Below, piece after piece: positions 42,598 through 52,822 of a DNA stretch of 64,000 nucleotides. The stretch is from contig NZ_SLXN01000003.1 of NCBI RefSeq assembly GCF_004345855.1, positions 310,001-374,000 of the forward strand. Direction: 5' to 3'. The translations under genes were made by a program, and so were the position numbers. The stretch is from Sphingomonas sp. BK235. GTDB taxonomy: Bacteria; Pseudomonadota; Alphaproteobacteria; Sphingomonadales; Sphingomonadaceae. Within the stretch, counting starts at the first letter, position 1; each line of letters starts with the position of its first letter. The notes beneath the pieces were generated by a model. The model was given only the letters and a program-made list of their open reading frames with translations, made no database searches and was not told the origin of the DNA.

Positions 42598-42670
42598 GGC
42601 CGCGGCGCATAGCGGCTGTGCGCCGCGGTGGCCAGACGGTGCGGGGGGATGAGCGCGCTCGATCGCTACC

Positions 42671-42745
42671 GTGCTCCTGCGCAGGCAGGAGCCCAGGGTC
42701 GCCAGACGGTAGCCCGCGGCTCTGGGCTCCTGGGTCCGCAGGAGC
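42671..42745. repeat. Two-level inverted repeat with TCCTGCG core (second repeat family, copy 2)
   Basis: GTGCTCCTGCG at 42671 pairs with CGCAGGAGCAC near 42745. Inside it, GGAGCCCAG pairs with CTGGGCTCC. Further GGAGCACGGCGG direct repeats follow to ~42780. It lies in the 306-bp gap between PLD and purL. Confidence 0.65.
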
Positions 42746-42786
42746 ACGGCGGCAGTAGGAGCACGGCGGTAGCGGAGCAGCATGTC

Positions 42787-42881
42787 GTCACCCCGGACTT
42801 GATCCGGGGTCCATGGTGCCGCGCTCCTTGCGTGGGTTGGCGCTCGCGGGACCATGGATGCCGGGTCGAGCCCCGCATGAC
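42787..42881. repeat. Paired 27-bp palindromic repeat (copy 6)
   Basis: The arm 42787-42813 has the perfect stem ACCCCGG/CCGGGGT. The arm 42855-42881 is decayed (ATGCCGG/CCCGCAT). The spacer is 41 bp. It lies just downstream of the PLD gene. Confidence 0.8.
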
Positions 42882-42903
42882 GTGGCGGGGGCGGAAGGTG
42901 GGC

Positions 42904-44328
42904 CTAGCGCCGCTTCCGCCTCAGCCGCCGCAGCAGGCCGCGTTTCTCGAACGCCTCGAACATCTCGCCCGGCCCTTCCGGATCGAGCACCTCATTGTCG
43001 GCGAGCCACTTCTCCACCGCGCTCAGGTCGTCCACCTCATAGGGCACCAGCGTCCGCCCGCCGCCACGCAGCGCCTCGATCGTGGCGATCAGCCCGTCGC
43101 GCTCGACCCGCTCGCTCACCACCGCCGCGTCGACGCCGAGATGCTCGGCGATCAGGTCGTCGCGGATCGCGGCGATGGTCGCCGCGCCGTCGGTGATGGT
43201 GACGTCGCACTCGGTGTCGAGCCGCAGCGAGCGGTTGTTGAAGTTGGACGAGCCGATGCGGATCGCCTGATCGTCGATCACCGTCACCTTGGCGTGGCAG
43301 TAGATCGGCGTGCCCTTCTCATTGACCGGGTGGTACATCCGGAAGCGCCCGCGATGGTCGCGGCGGCGCAGCTCGGTGACGAGCCGGGCGCGGGCGGTGT
43401 CCATCGCGATCGGCTCGAGCCAGCCCTGCGCGGTCACCGGGTTGATCACGACGATCTCGGGCGGGTCGTCCTCCACCAGCCGCGCGGCGATCGCCTCGGC
43501 GATGCGGCGCGAGGCGAAATACTGGCTCTCGGCGTAGATGCGGTGCCTGGCCGAGGCGATTAGCGCGAGGTACAGCCGCTCGATCTCGAGCAGCTCGTCC
43601 TGGCCGTCGTACAAGGGCTGCGAGCGCGATACCGCGACATCGACGTCGGTGAAGACGGGCGTGAGCGACTCGGGCCAGCAACTGCCCTCGCGCGGCGGCG
43701 GCGGCGCGATCTCGGCGCCGCCCGCGATCGCCCAGCGCGTGCGGCACAGCTCTCCCAGCGCGCCCGCGACCGGGCCCTGCAGCGCGGTGGTGGCGTCGTG
43801 CCATGGCTTGTACGTGCGCCCGCTGGGCGAGGTGCGGCGCGGGTCATCGTCGACGTGCGCGCGCGTGTCCCAGCGCTCGTCGGTCATGTCGATGCCGCCG
43901 CAGAAGGCGAGGCAGTCGTCGATCACCACGATCTTCTGGTGCTGCGACGCCGCCACCGGATGGTGGCCGTCGAGCAGCAGGTGGATGCGCGGCTGGCGGT
44001 AGCGCCAGTTGAGCAGGGTCCACAGCGTCTTGCCGCGCCCGAGCGTCTTGATCGCGCCTTTGTCCCAGCGGAGGATGTGGACCTGAAGCCCGGGCGTGCG
44101 CTTCACCAGCCAGGTGATGAAGGCGCCGACATCGGTGGGCGCCTCGGGATGGTCGTCGTCATAGGCGAGGGTGATGCGCGCGTCGAAGTCCCAGCCGACC
44201 AGCAGGATCTGGTGCTGCGCGCGCAGCATCGCCTGGCGCGCGGCGCGGAAATAGGCGTCGGCGTCGATCACCACCGCGGCCTGGGTGGCGCGCTCGACGC
44301 GCCAGCGTGTGTCCTCGGGGAGGATCAC
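42904..44328 (-). CDS. Phospholipase D-like protein with two HKD motifs
   Basis: The 474-residue protein starts with GTG at 44328, overlapping the arsC stop by 4 nt (GTGA). The first HKD motif is HQKIVVID (His130, Lys132, Asp137) with GGIDMTDERWD. The second is HAKVTVIDD (His345, Lys347, Asp352) with IGSSNFNNRS. It belongs to the PLD/cardiolipin synthase superfamily; cytosolic phospholipase D is the closest pattern, as there is no membrane segment. The C-terminus is Arg-rich. The substrate is uncertain. Confidence 0.9.
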   Translation of the reverse strand: MILPEDTRWRVERATQAAVVIDADAYFRAARQAMLRAQHQILLVGWDFDARITLAYDDDHPEAPTDVGAFITWLVKRTPGLQVHILRWDKGAIKTLGRGKTLWTLLNWRYRQPRIHLLLDGHHPVAASQHQKIVVIDDCLAFCGGIDMTDERWDTRAHVDDDPRRTSPSGRTYKPWHDATTALQGPVAGALGELCRTRWAIAGGAEIAPPPPREGSCWPESLTPVFTDVDVAVSRSQPLYDGQDELLEIERLYLALIASARHRIYAESQYFASRRIAEAIAARLVEDDPPEIVVINPVTAQGWLEPIAMDTARARLVTELRRRDHRGRFRMYHPVNEKGTPIYCHAKVTVIDDQAIRIGSSNFNNRSLRLDTECDVTITDGAATIAAIRDDLIAEHLGVDAAVVSERVERDGLIATIEALRGGGRTLVPYEVDDLSAVEKWLADNEVLDPEGPGEMFEAFEKRGLLRRLRRKRR

Positions 44329-44645
44329 AGGAGCTCGCGCACCAGCTCGGGCGGGCGCGCGAGCCGCACGCCCTTGCCGGTCTCCACCAGCGGCCGCTCG
44401 ATCGTGGCGGGATCGCGCGCCATCAGGTCGAGCGCGGCGGCGTCGTCGGCGACCGCAGGGGCGTCGCGCCGGAGCGCGTCGCGCGGCGCGATCCCGCCGC
44501 GCGCGAGCAGCCCGGCGAGCGTGTCGCGCGAGGGCGGCGTCTTGAGATACTCGATGACGGTCACGTCTGCCCCGGCGTCCTGCAAGAGCGCGAGCGCCTG
44601 ACGCGACTTCGAGCAGCGCGGATTGTGGTAGATCGTGGCTCTCAC
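44325..44645 (-). CDS. arsC: Arsenate reductase (glutaredoxin type)
   Basis: The 106-residue protein has HNPRCSKSRQAL (His7, Cys11, Arg15), the Hx3Cx3R pattern of ArsC/YfgD, and ERPLVETGKGVRLARPPE. It could reduce arsenate with glutathione and glutaredoxin, but there is no ars regulator or pump here, so the role may be different. The GTG at 44645 overlaps the stop of the preceding gene (GTGA). Confidence 0.85.
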   Translation of the reverse strand: MRATIYHNPRCSKSRQALALLQDAGADVTVIEYLKTPPSRDTLAGLLARGGIAPRDALRRDAPAVADDAAALDLMARDPATIERPLVETGKGVRLARPPELVRELL

Positions 44646-45141
44646 TGCTGTGTGTCCATGCCGCGCCACTCGGCGAGAGCGTCACGATATTCTTCGGAGG
44701 ACCGGAGACGTGCGAGATAGGTGATCGGGCGCCGGCTCTTCCACGGCAGCTCGCCTCGGCTCAGCGACCCGCGTACGCCGCAATGCTGCGTACAGCTGTT
44801 CTCGCCGTCGTCGAAGCGCAACCTGCCGCCCTCCCGTCGCATCGTCAGGACGCAGCGCTTGCCGTCGTGAAAATGGTCGGGCTCGCGATAGACCAGCGCG
44901 TCGCGCTCGCTGACCGCAACGCCCGCGAGCGAGCAGCTCTGGCCGTTGAAGAAATTGGTCTCGATCCGGAGATAGGCGTGGGTGGGGTCGACGGGCACGA
45001 CCTCGACGACGTCGTCGCTCCAATACGAGGTGCCATCCATCAGCCCGTTGCGGAAATGCTGCGAGTAGCGCCCCGCCAGCGCCGTCACCGGATCATAGGC
45101 CGCCGCCGCGACGAGCATCGACGCGGCGGCGAGCGCCACCA

Positions 45142-45142
<1 letters not shown>
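44642..45142 (-). CDS. Secreted protein of unknown function
   Basis: The 166-residue protein starts MVALAAASMLVAAAA, a signal peptide, at 45142, sharing one base with the accC stop (TGATG). The mature part has five cysteines, including those in GQSCSLAG, GKRCVLTM and NSCTQHCGVRG, probably disulphide-bonded in the periplasm. FNGQSC and SCTQHCG suggest a small beta-rich fold. I cannot name a family. It is translationally coupled between accC and arsC. Confidence 0.75.
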
Positions 45143-46494
<1,352 letters not shown>

Positions 46495-46499
46495 GGGCG

Positions 46500-46988
46500 T
46501 TACTCGACCACCACGAGCGGCTGGTCGAACTCGACCGGCTGGCCGTTCTCGACCAGCACCGCCTTGACCGTGCCCGCGCTCGGCGCGGTGATCGGGTTCA
46601 TCACCTTCATCGCCTCGACGATCAGCAGCGTGTCGCCCGCGGCGACGCTCTGGCCCACCGCGGCGAAGGGCTTGGCGCCCGGCTCGGCGGCGAGATAGAC
46701 GGTGCCGACCATCGGCGAGCGCACCGCATTGGCGTGCGACGGCGCGGACGGGCCGGCGGTGTCGACCTGCGGCGGCGCGCCCGCACCAGGCGCGGCGGCG
46801 GCGGGCGCCGGCGCGTAATGCATCGCCGGCGCTGCGACAGCGGCGGCCTTGCGCGCGACGCGGATCTTGCGCTCGCCGTCCTCGACCTCGATCTCGGTCA
46901 GCTGGGTGGTGTCGAGCAGCTCGGCGAGCTGGCGGACCAGATCGACGTCGACCTGCATCGCGCCGCCGTTGTGAGAGATGTCAGCCAT
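46500..46988 (-). CDS. accB: Acetyl-CoA carboxylase, biotin carboxyl carrier protein
   Basis: The 162-residue protein has an N-terminal helical part, an Ala/Pro-rich linker (~50-80) and a C-terminal biotinyl domain with the acceptor Lys128 in [10 protein letters not shown]. It carries carboxybiotin between AccC and the transferase. The ATG at 46988 gives [20 protein letters not shown]; a later ATG at MQVDV is possible. Confidence 0.97.
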   Translation of the reverse strand: MADISHNGGAMQVDVDLVRQLAELLDTTQLTEIEVEDGERKIRVARKAAAVAAPAMHYAPAPAAAAPGAGAPPQVDTAGPSAPSHANAVRSPMVGTVYLAAEPGAKPFAAVGQSVAAGDTLLIVEAMKVMNPITAPSAGTVKAVLVENGQPVEFDQPLVVVE

Positions 46989-47024
46989 GCAACCCTGTTT
47001 CCCCTAGATAGGGCGCGCTCCCTG

Positions 47025-47459
47025 TCAGAAGCGGGCCGCGGCTTCAAGCGCGAGCATGTACGACATCGCGCCGAAGCCGGCGATGGTTCCCTTCGCGGCG
47101 CTGCCCACCAGCGAGACGTGGCGGAAGCTCTCGCGCTTGTGCGGGTTGGACAGATGCACCTCGATCACGGGCGTCCTGATCCCCTTGATCGCGTCGTGCA
47201 GCGCCACCGAGGTGTGCGTGTACGCCGCCGCGTTGAGCAGCACCGCGCGCGCGTCCACCGCCTGCGCCTCGTGCAACCACTCGACCAGATGCCCCTCGTG
47301 GTTCGACTGGCGCAGGTCGACGCGCAGGCCGAGCTCGCGCGCGCGGTCCTCGAGCCGCCCGGCGATGTCGTCGAGCGTGTCATGGCCGTAGATCTCCGGC
47401 TCGCGCGTGCCGAGCAGGTTGAGGTTGGGGCCGTTGAGGACGAAGACGGTGTCGGTCAT
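47025..47459 (-). CDS. aroQ: 3-dehydroquinate dehydratase, type II
   Basis: The 144-residue protein has VFVLNGPNLNLLGTREPEIYG, RQSNHEGHLVEWLHEA, NAAAYTHTSVALHDAI and EVHLSNPHKRESFRHVS, all type II DHQase blocks with the catalytic Tyr in EPEIYG. It acts in the shikimate pathway. The start at 47459 gives MTDTVFVLNG. It begins the aroQ-accB-accC run, a common order in alphaproteobacteria. Confidence 0.97.
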   Translation of the reverse strand: MTDTVFVLNGPNLNLLGTREPEIYGHDTLDDIAGRLEDRARELGLRVDLRQSNHEGHLVEWLHEAQAVDARAVLLNAAAYTHTSVALHDAIKGIRTPVIEVHLSNPHKRESFRHVSLVGSAAKGTIAGFGAMSYMLALEAAARF

Positions 47460-47550
47460 GCGCTCCCTTGGGGTCGTTGCCCTTCGTGCAGGTGTCATTG
47501 CATCCGGCGCGGCGCGGCGCAACGTTGCCCCTGCGGGTCCGCGGGCCTAG

Positions 47551-48567
47551 ATGGCGCGCATGGCACATTCCGACGGCACCATCACCATCACCCTCAACGG
47601 CGAGCACAAGCGAGTCCCCGCCGGGCTCTCGATCGCGGGCCTCGCGGAGTCGCTCGGGCTGGTGCCCGAGAAGCTCGCGGTCGAGCGCAACCTCGAGGTG
47701 GTGCCGCGCTCGACGCTGGGCGCGGTGCAGGTCGAGGACGGCGACGAGCTGGAGATCGTCCATTTCGTCGGCGGCGGCGACCATGCCGCGCCGCTCACCG
47801 ACGACACATGGACGGTGGCGGGGCGTACCTTCCGCTCGCGGCTGATCGTCGGTACCGGCAAGTACAAGGACTTCGCGCAGAACGCCGCCGCGCTGGAGGC
47901 GTCGGGCGCGGAGATCGTCACCGTCGCGGTGCGTCGCGTCAACGTCAGCGACCCGAGCGCGCCGATGCTGACCGACTTCATCGATCCCAAGCGCGTGACC
48001 TATCTGCCAAACACCGCGGGCTGCTTCACCGCCGAGGACGCGATCCGCACGCTGCGGCTGGCGCGCGAGGCGGGCGGCTGGGATCTCGTCAAGCTCGAGG
48101 TGCTCGGCGAGGCGCGCACGCTCTACCCCAACATGCGCGAGACGCTGAAGGCGACCGAGGTGCTGGTGCGCGAGGGCTTCAAGCCGATGGTCTATTGCAC
48201 CGATGATCCGATCGCGGCGAAGCAGCTGGAGGAGGCCGGCGCGGTCGCGATCATGCCGCTGGGCGCGCCGATCGGCTCGGGGCTGGGCATCCAGAACCAG
48301 GTGACGATTCGGCTGATCGTCGAGGGGGCGGGCGTGCCGGTGCTGGTCGACGCCGGCGTCGGCCAGGCGAGCGACGCCGCGGTGGCGATGGAGCTCGGCT
48401 GCGACGGCGTGCTGATGAACACCGCCATCGCCGAGGCCAAGGACCCGATCCTGATGGCGGCGGCGATGCGCGCGGCGGTGGAGGCGGGGCGGATGAGCTA
48501 CCGCGCCGGGCGCATGGGCAAGCGCCGCTACGCCGACCCGTCGAGTCCGCTGTCGGGGCTGATCTGA
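47551..48567 (+). CDS. thiSG: ThiS-ThiG fusion (sulfur carrier plus thiazole synthase)
   Basis: The 338-residue protein joins two thiamine proteins. Residues ~9-76 are a ThiS ubiquitin-like domain ending in FVGGG (74-76). Residues ~85-338 are ThiG, with [19 protein letters not shown], the Schiff-base Lys181 in DLVKLEVLG and [12 protein letters not shown]. Free ThiS needs its terminal GlyGly for thiocarboxylation, yet here the peptide continues into ThiG. Cleavage after GG or an in-line mechanism is needed. Start at 47551 or at the ATG 47560. Divergent from aroQ. I see no TPP riboswitch upstream. Confidence 0.95.
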   Translation: MARMAHSDGTITITLNGEHKRVPAGLSIAGLAESLGLVPEKLAVERNLEVVPRSTLGAVQVEDGDELEIVHFVGGGDHAAPLTDDTWTVAGRTFRSRLIVGTGKYKDFAQNAAALEASGAEIVTVAVRRVNVSDPSAPMLTDFIDPKRVTYLPNTAGCFTAEDAIRTLRLAREAGGWDLVKLEVLGEARTLYPNMRETLKATEVLVREGFKPMVYCTDDPIAAKQLEEAGAVAIMPLGAPIGSGLGIQNQVTIRLIVEGAGVPVLVDAGVGQASDAAVAMELGCDGVLMNTAIAEAKDPILMAAAMRAAVEAGRMSYRAGRMGKRRYADPSSPLSGLI

Positions 48568-48603
48568 ACCGCGGCGCAGACTGACATACGTTAACCGCAC
48601 GTC

Positions 48604-48628
48604 GGAACATCGCCGTTGCGGGTCCGTT
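48604..48628 (+). promoter_or_regulatory. EcfG (general stress) promoter of csbD
   Basis: GGAAC (48604-48608), a 16-bp spacer and CGTT (48625-48628) match the alphaproteobacterial EcfG sigma consensus GGAAC-N16/17-CGTT. It lies 36 bp before the csbD ATG. Confidence 0.75.
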
Positions 48629-48663
48629 GTTAGGTCACCGGGTTACGAGACTGGAGACGGACG

Positions 48664-48864
48664 ATGGGCGAACTCACCGACAAGATCAAAGGCAATGTCA
48701 ACGAGCTGGTCGGCAAGGCCAAGCAGGCGATCGCGGACAAGGATCCGGCCGATCGCACGGCGGCCGACGATCGTCTCGCCGCCGAGGGCGCGGCGCAGGA
48801 GACCAAAGGCAAGGGCCAGCAGTTCGCCGGCAAGGTGAAGGGCGCGCTCGGCGACGATATCTGA
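48664..48864 (+). CDS. CsbD family stress protein
   Basis: The 66-residue, charged, helical protein MGELTDKIKGNVNELVGKAKQAIAD...GKGQQFAGKVKGALGDDI has the repeated KxKGxxxxxxGKxK pattern of CsbD. The family is induced by general stress in many bacteria, but its biochemical role is not known. The EcfG-type promoter in front supports stress induction here. A terminator follows. Confidence 0.93.
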   Translation: MGELTDKIKGNVNELVGKAKQAIADKDPADRTAADDRLAAEGAAQETKGKGQQFAGKVKGALGDDI

Positions 48865-48886
48865 TCGTCGCGTCGCATGACCCAAG

Positions 48887-48920
48887 GGCCGTCGCGGGAG
48901 ACCGCGGCGGCCTTTTGCTT
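48887..48920 (+). terminator. Terminator after csbD
   Basis: An 11-bp stem with one G-T pair (48887-48897 with 48902-48912), loop GAGA, is followed by TTTTGCTTT. It makes csbD a single-gene transcript. Confidence 0.85.
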
Positions 48921-49161
48921 TGGCGGGTGGGGCGGGAGCAGGGCCGCGCCCGATCGGCCGAGAAGAACGTCGGCGACGTCGAGGCGCGGCTGCGGACGGC
49001 GATCAGCCGACATGGAAAACGAGCGACATGATGCAAGATGCTCGTCGGTCCTTGTCACGCCCCGACTTACCCGAAGTGGCGAAAGCACGCGGCGCGGCCG
49101 ACGACATTTCCTGTCACGCCGCCTTGGATCGACGATGCTTTTCGGTTAACAGCCGACGATC

Positions 49162-50589
49162 ATGTCCAATCCGCGCACGTTGTACGAGAAAGTCTGGGAC
49201 GCTCATGTGGTCGAGCGCCGGGACGACGGTTCCTGCCTGATCTACATCGACCGTCACCTTCTCCATGAGGTGACCAGCCCGCAGGCGTTCGAGGGCCTGC
49301 GCGCCGCCGGCCGCCGCGTGCGCCGCCGCGACCTCACGCTCGCGGTGCCCGATCACAACCTCCCCACCACCGCGCGCACCGACGCCGCGGGGCAGGAGCT
49401 GCCGATCGCCGATCGCGAGAGCGCCGAGCAGCTCGCCGCGCTGCGCCGCAACGTCGCCGAGTTCGGCGTGCCCTATATCGACGCGCTGTCGGCGCGGCAG
49501 GGGATCGTCCATGTCGTCGGCCCCGAGCAGGGCTTCACGCTGCCGGGCACCACGATGGTGTGTGGCGACAGCCATACCTCGGCGCATGGCGCGCTGGGGG
49601 CGCTCGCCTTCGGCATCGGCACCAGCGAGGTCGAGCACGTGCTCGCGACCCAGACGCTGATCCTCTCCCCCTCCAGGACGATGGAGGTGCGGGTCGACGG
49701 CACGCTCGGCTATGGCGTCAGCGCCAAGGACGTGGTGCTCGCCATCATCGGCAAGATCGGCGCGGCGGGGGGCACCGGCCATGTCATCGAGTTCACCGGC
49801 GAGGTGATCCGCGCGCTGTCGGTCGAGGGGCGGCTGACGATCGCCAATATGTCGATCGAGGGTGGCGCGCGTGCCGGCATGATCGCGCCCGACGAGACCA
49901 CTTTCGCCTATCTCAAGGGCCGCCCGATGGCGCCGCAGGGCGACGACTGGGCGCGCGCGGTCGACTGGTGGCGCACGCTGCCGAGCGACGCCGGCGCGCG
50001 CTACGATAAGGTCGTGCGGCTGGAGGCGAGCGACATCGCGCCGGCGCTCACCTGGGGCACCAGCCCGGAGGATGTCGTGCCGATCACCGGCAGCGTCCCC
50101 GCGCCCGACAGCTTCGCCGACGCCTCGAAGCGCGCCGCGGCGCAGAAGTCGCTCGACTATATGGGGCTCACCCCGGGGATGCGGATGCAGGACGTGCCGA
50201 TCCAGCACGTCTTCATCGGCAGCTGCACCAACAGCCGCATCGAGGATTTGCGCGCCGCCGCCTCGGTGGCGAACGGTCGCCACGTCGCCGATGGGGTGCG
50301 CGCGCTGGTGGTGCCCGGCTCGGGGCTGGTCAAGCGCCAGGCCGAGGCGGAGGGGCTCGACCGCATCTTCACCGCGGCGGGCTTCGAGTGGCGCGAGCCG
50401 GGCTGCTCGATGTGCCTGGCGATGAACCCTGACAAGGTGCCCGCGGGCGAGCGCTGCGCCTCGACCTCGAACCGTAATTTCGTGGGAAGACAGGGACCTG
50501 GCTCGCGCACTCATCTGTTGTCGCCGGCGATGGCGGCGGCGGCGGCGGTGACCGGGCGGCTCGCCGACGTGCGCGAGCTGATGGGATAA
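49162..50589 (+). CDS. leuC: 3-isopropylmalate dehydratase, large subunit
   Basis: The 475-residue protein has the aconitase-type [4Fe-4S] ligands in GSCTNSR and PGCSMC, plus [31 protein letters not shown]. It isomerises 2- to 3-isopropylmalate with LeuD in leucine synthesis. The ATG at 49162 is 241 bp after the csbD terminator; the gap shows no other gene. Confidence 0.98.
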   Translation: MSNPRTLYEKVWDAHVVERRDDGSCLIYIDRHLLHEVTSPQAFEGLRAAGRRVRRRDLTLAVPDHNLPTTARTDAAGQELPIADRESAEQLAALRRNVAEFGVPYIDALSARQGIVHVVGPEQGFTLPGTTMVCGDSHTSAHGALGALAFGIGTSEVEHVLATQTLILSPSRTMEVRVDGTLGYGVSAKDVVLAIIGKIGAAGGTGHVIEFTGEVIRALSVEGRLTIANMSIEGGARAGMIAPDETTFAYLKGRPMAPQGDDWARAVDWWRTLPSDAGARYDKVVRLEASDIAPALTWGTSPEDVVPITGSVPAPDSFADASKRAAAQKSLDYMGLTPGMRMQDVPIQHVFIGSCTNSRIEDLRAAASVANGRHVADGVRALVVPGSGLVKRQAEAEGLDRIFTAAGFEWREPGCSMCLAMNPDKVPAGERCASTSNRNFVGRQGPGSRTHLLSPAMAAAAAVTGRLADVRELMG

Positions 50590-50617
50590 TCGGCGCGATC
50601 ATCCGAGGGGATAATCC

Positions 50618-50725
50618 ATGAAGAAAGTGCTCATGTTCCTGATCGCCGGCTCGGTGCTGAGCGGCGTGGCGGCCTATGCGGCGATCGCCAAGCCCGCGAT
50701 CCCGCCGAGCAACCCGGCGCGCTGA
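50618..50725 (+). CDS. 35-residue membrane or secreted peptide between leuC and leuD
   Basis: Starting [24 protein letters not shown], this short gene has a Lys-Lys start, a 20-residue hydrophobic segment and a Pro-rich end ([11 protein letters not shown]). It has a strong ribosome-binding site (GAGGGG, 7 nt before ATG). Its TGA shares a base with the leuD ATG (TGATG), so leuD is translationally coupled to it. It could be an anchored micropeptide or a signal-like leader. No family is recognised. Confidence 0.7.
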   Translation: MKKVLMFLIAGSVLSGVAAYAAIAKPAIPPSNPAR

Positions 50726-51357
50726 TGCAGGCCGTCACCCGCGTCAGCGGCACCGCTTATCCCTGGGGCGCCAAGAACGTCGACACCGACGTCATCATCC
50801 CGGCGCACTGGCTCAAGACGATCACGCGTTCCGGCCTCGGCCGCGGCGCGTTCGAGACGGTGCGCGCGCAGCCCGGCAACCTCTTCGACGACCCGCGCTA
50901 CGCCGGCGCGCCGATCCTGATCGCGGGCGACAATTTCGGCTGCGGCTCGAGCCGCGAGCACGCCGCCTGGGCGCTCGCCGACATGGGGGTGCGCGCGGTG
51001 ATCGCGCCGAGCTTCTCCGACATCTTTTCGGGCAACGCGTTCAAGAACGGCATCGTCACCGTGGTGCTGCCGCAGGAGGCGGTCGACCGCCTCGTCGAGG
51101 TGGCCAAGACCGATCCGGTCACCGTCGATCTCGAGACGATGACGGTCACCACGCCGTACCAGGATCGCTATACGTTCGAACTCGATCCCTTCCGCCGCCG
51201 CTGTCTGATGGAGGGGCTGGACGAGGTCGGCCTCACGCTGGCAAAGGATACCGTGATTTCGAATTTCGAGGAGCGGCTCGGCGTCGAGCGCCCTTGGATC
51301 GGGCACGGGAGAGCGGATGATGCGGGCCTTGCTGTCGAGGGCGCCGGGCGGGCCTGA
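50725..51357 (+). CDS. leuD: 3-isopropylmalate dehydratase, small subunit
   Basis: The 210-residue protein has [33 protein letters not shown] and [18 protein letters not shown], the LeuD swivelling-domain blocks. It starts inside the stop of the micropeptide gene. The C-terminal ~13 residues overlap the next gene in another frame. Confidence 0.98.
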   Translation: MQAVTRVSGTAYPWGAKNVDTDVIIPAHWLKTITRSGLGRGAFETVRAQPGNLFDDPRYAGAPILIAGDNFGCGSSREHAAWALADMGVRAVIAPSFSDIFSGNAFKNGIVTVVLPQEAVDRLVEVAKTDPVTVDLETMTVTTPYQDRYTFELDPFRRRCLMEGLDEVGLTLAKDTVISNFEERLGVERPWIGHGRADDAGLAVEGAGRA

Positions 51358-52321
51358 CACGCTGGAGATCGGCGAGCTGCCCGATCCCGTCGCGGGCGCG
51401 GGCGAGGTGGTGGTCGCGGTGAAGGCCTGCGCGATCAATTATCCCGACGTGCTCGTGATCGAGGACCGCTATCAGATGCGCCCGCCGCGCCCCTTCGCGC
51501 CGGGCGGCGAGATCGCGGGCGTGGTCGAGGCGGTCGGGGAAGGCGTCACCCGCTGGCAGGTCGGCGACCGCGTGATGGGCAACACGATGATGGGCGGGCT
51601 GAGCGAGCGGCTGCGCTTCGCCGCGGACTCGCTCCACGCCGTGCCCGACGGGCGCAGCTTCGAGGAGGCCTCGGCGCTGCTGCTGACCTATGCGACGACG
51701 ATCCACGCGCTGGTCGACCGCGGCGCGATCGCCGCGGGCGAGCGGCTGCTGGTGCTGGGTGCCGCAGGCGGGGTCGGGCTCGCCGCGGTGGAACTGGGCA
51801 AGGCGTTCGGCGCGCACGTCGTCGGCGCGGTGTCGAGCGAGGCCAAGGCCGCGGCGGTGCGCGCGGCCGGCGCGGACGAGGTGCTGGTCTACGAGCGCGC
51901 GCCGTTCGACAAGGCGCAGAGCAAGGCGCTGGCGGACCGCTTCAAGGCGGCGGCCGGGCCGGGCGGCTTCGACCTGGTCTACGATCCGGTGGGGGGTGAC
52001 TATGCCGAGCCGGCGTTGCGCGCGCTCGGCTGGGAGGGGCGCTACCTCGTCGTCGGTTTCCCCGCCGGCATCCCCAAGCTGCCGCTCAACCTCACGCTGC
52101 TGAAGAGCTGCGACGTCCGCGGCGTCTTCTGGGGCGCGTTCGCTGCGCGCCACCCGGAGCGCAACCGCGCGCACATCGCCCGCCTGTTCGAGCTGTGGAG
52201 CGAGGGCAGGATCGCGCCGCGCGTCACCGAGGTGTTCCCGTTCGAGCGCGGCGGCGAGGCGATCGCGCGCATGGCCGCGCGCGAGGCGGTCGGCAAGCTG
52301 GTGGTGCGCGTCGCCGCCTGA
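51317..52321 (+). CDS. NADPH:quinone oxidoreductase (zeta-crystallin-like MDR)
   Basis: The 334-residue medium-chain reductase has [29 protein letters not shown], the Rossmann motif [19 protein letters not shown] and the C-terminal [26 protein letters not shown]. It lacks catalytic zinc ligands, as quinone reductases do. The start (ATG 51317 or 51320) overlaps leuD by ~40 nt, so expression is linked to leucine genes. The substrate is not known. Confidence 0.92.
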   Translation: MMRALLSRAPGGPDTLEIGELPDPVAGAGEVVVAVKACAINYPDVLVIEDRYQMRPPRPFAPGGEIAGVVEAVGEGVTRWQVGDRVMGNTMMGGLSERLRFAADSLHAVPDGRSFEEASALLLTYATTIHALVDRGAIAAGERLLVLGAAGGVGLAAVELGKAFGAHVVGAVSSEAKAAAVRAAGADEVLVYERAPFDKAQSKALADRFKAAAGPGGFDLVYDPVGGDYAEPALRALGWEGRYLVVGFPAGIPKLPLNLTLLKSCDVRGVFWGAFAARHPERNRAHIARLFELWSEGRIAPRVTEVFPFERGGEAIARMAAREAVGKLVVRVAA

Positions 52322-52327
52322 CGCCGC

Positions 52328-52822
52328 TCAGCGCGCCACGAAGCTGTTGACCGAGCGGTCTTTGCGCACCTTGGCGCCGTCGAACACCGTCCCGTTCATC
52401 GCGATCCACACGCCCGGCGCGGCGGTCTGCGCGGCGGCGACCGCCATGCCGAGGTTGAACGGCGCGTCGCTGTCGGCGAAGCGCGCCGGCGCCAGCGCCC
52501 CCACGAGCACGATCGTCTTGCCCGCGACGCCCGCATCCACCGCCAGCAGCGCCGCGGCAGTGTCGGTCATCGTGTCGGTGCCGTGGGTGATCACCGCGCG
52601 CGTCTCGGGCGCCGCCGCGACGGTCGCCACGATCGCGGCACGGTCGGCGTCGGTGAGGTCGAGGCTGTCCTTGCGCAGCAGCTCCACCACGCGGAAGGGC
52701 AGCGCCACGCGCGCCTGGCGCAGCACGCGCTCCACCACGCTGTCGCCGATCTGATACTCGCTCAGCGCGTCGAAATAGAGCTTGTCGATCGTGCCGCCGG
52801 TGGTGACGACGAGCAGGCTCAC
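52328..52822 (-). CDS. Asparaginase-like protein, N-terminal domain only
   Basis: The 164-residue protein has both active-site Thr motifs of L-asparaginase, TTGGTIDK and THGTDTMTDTA, but ends after the first domain (full enzymes have ~330 residues). The ending NSFVAR looks natural rather than frameshifted. Compact asparaginase-domain proteins of this size occur in proteobacteria. It overlaps the peptidase gene by 4 nt, so it is co-expressed with it. Confidence 0.85.
   Translation of the reverse strand: MSLLVVTTGGTIDKLYFDALSEYQIGDSVVERVLRQARVALPFRVVELLRKDSLDLTDADRAAIVATVAAAPETRAVITHGTDTMTDTAAALLAVDAGVAGKTIVLVGALAPARFADSDAPFNLGMAVAAAQTAAPGVWIAMNGTVFDGAKVRKDRSVNSFVAR

Noticed and set aside
44325..44645. 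Arsenic resistance operon
   Set aside because: Only an ArsC-type reductase is present, with no ArsR, ArsB or Acr3 nearby.
47460..47550. TPP riboswitch before thiSG
   Set aside because: The 91-bp gap lacks the CTGAGA-type core and is too short for the full aptamer.
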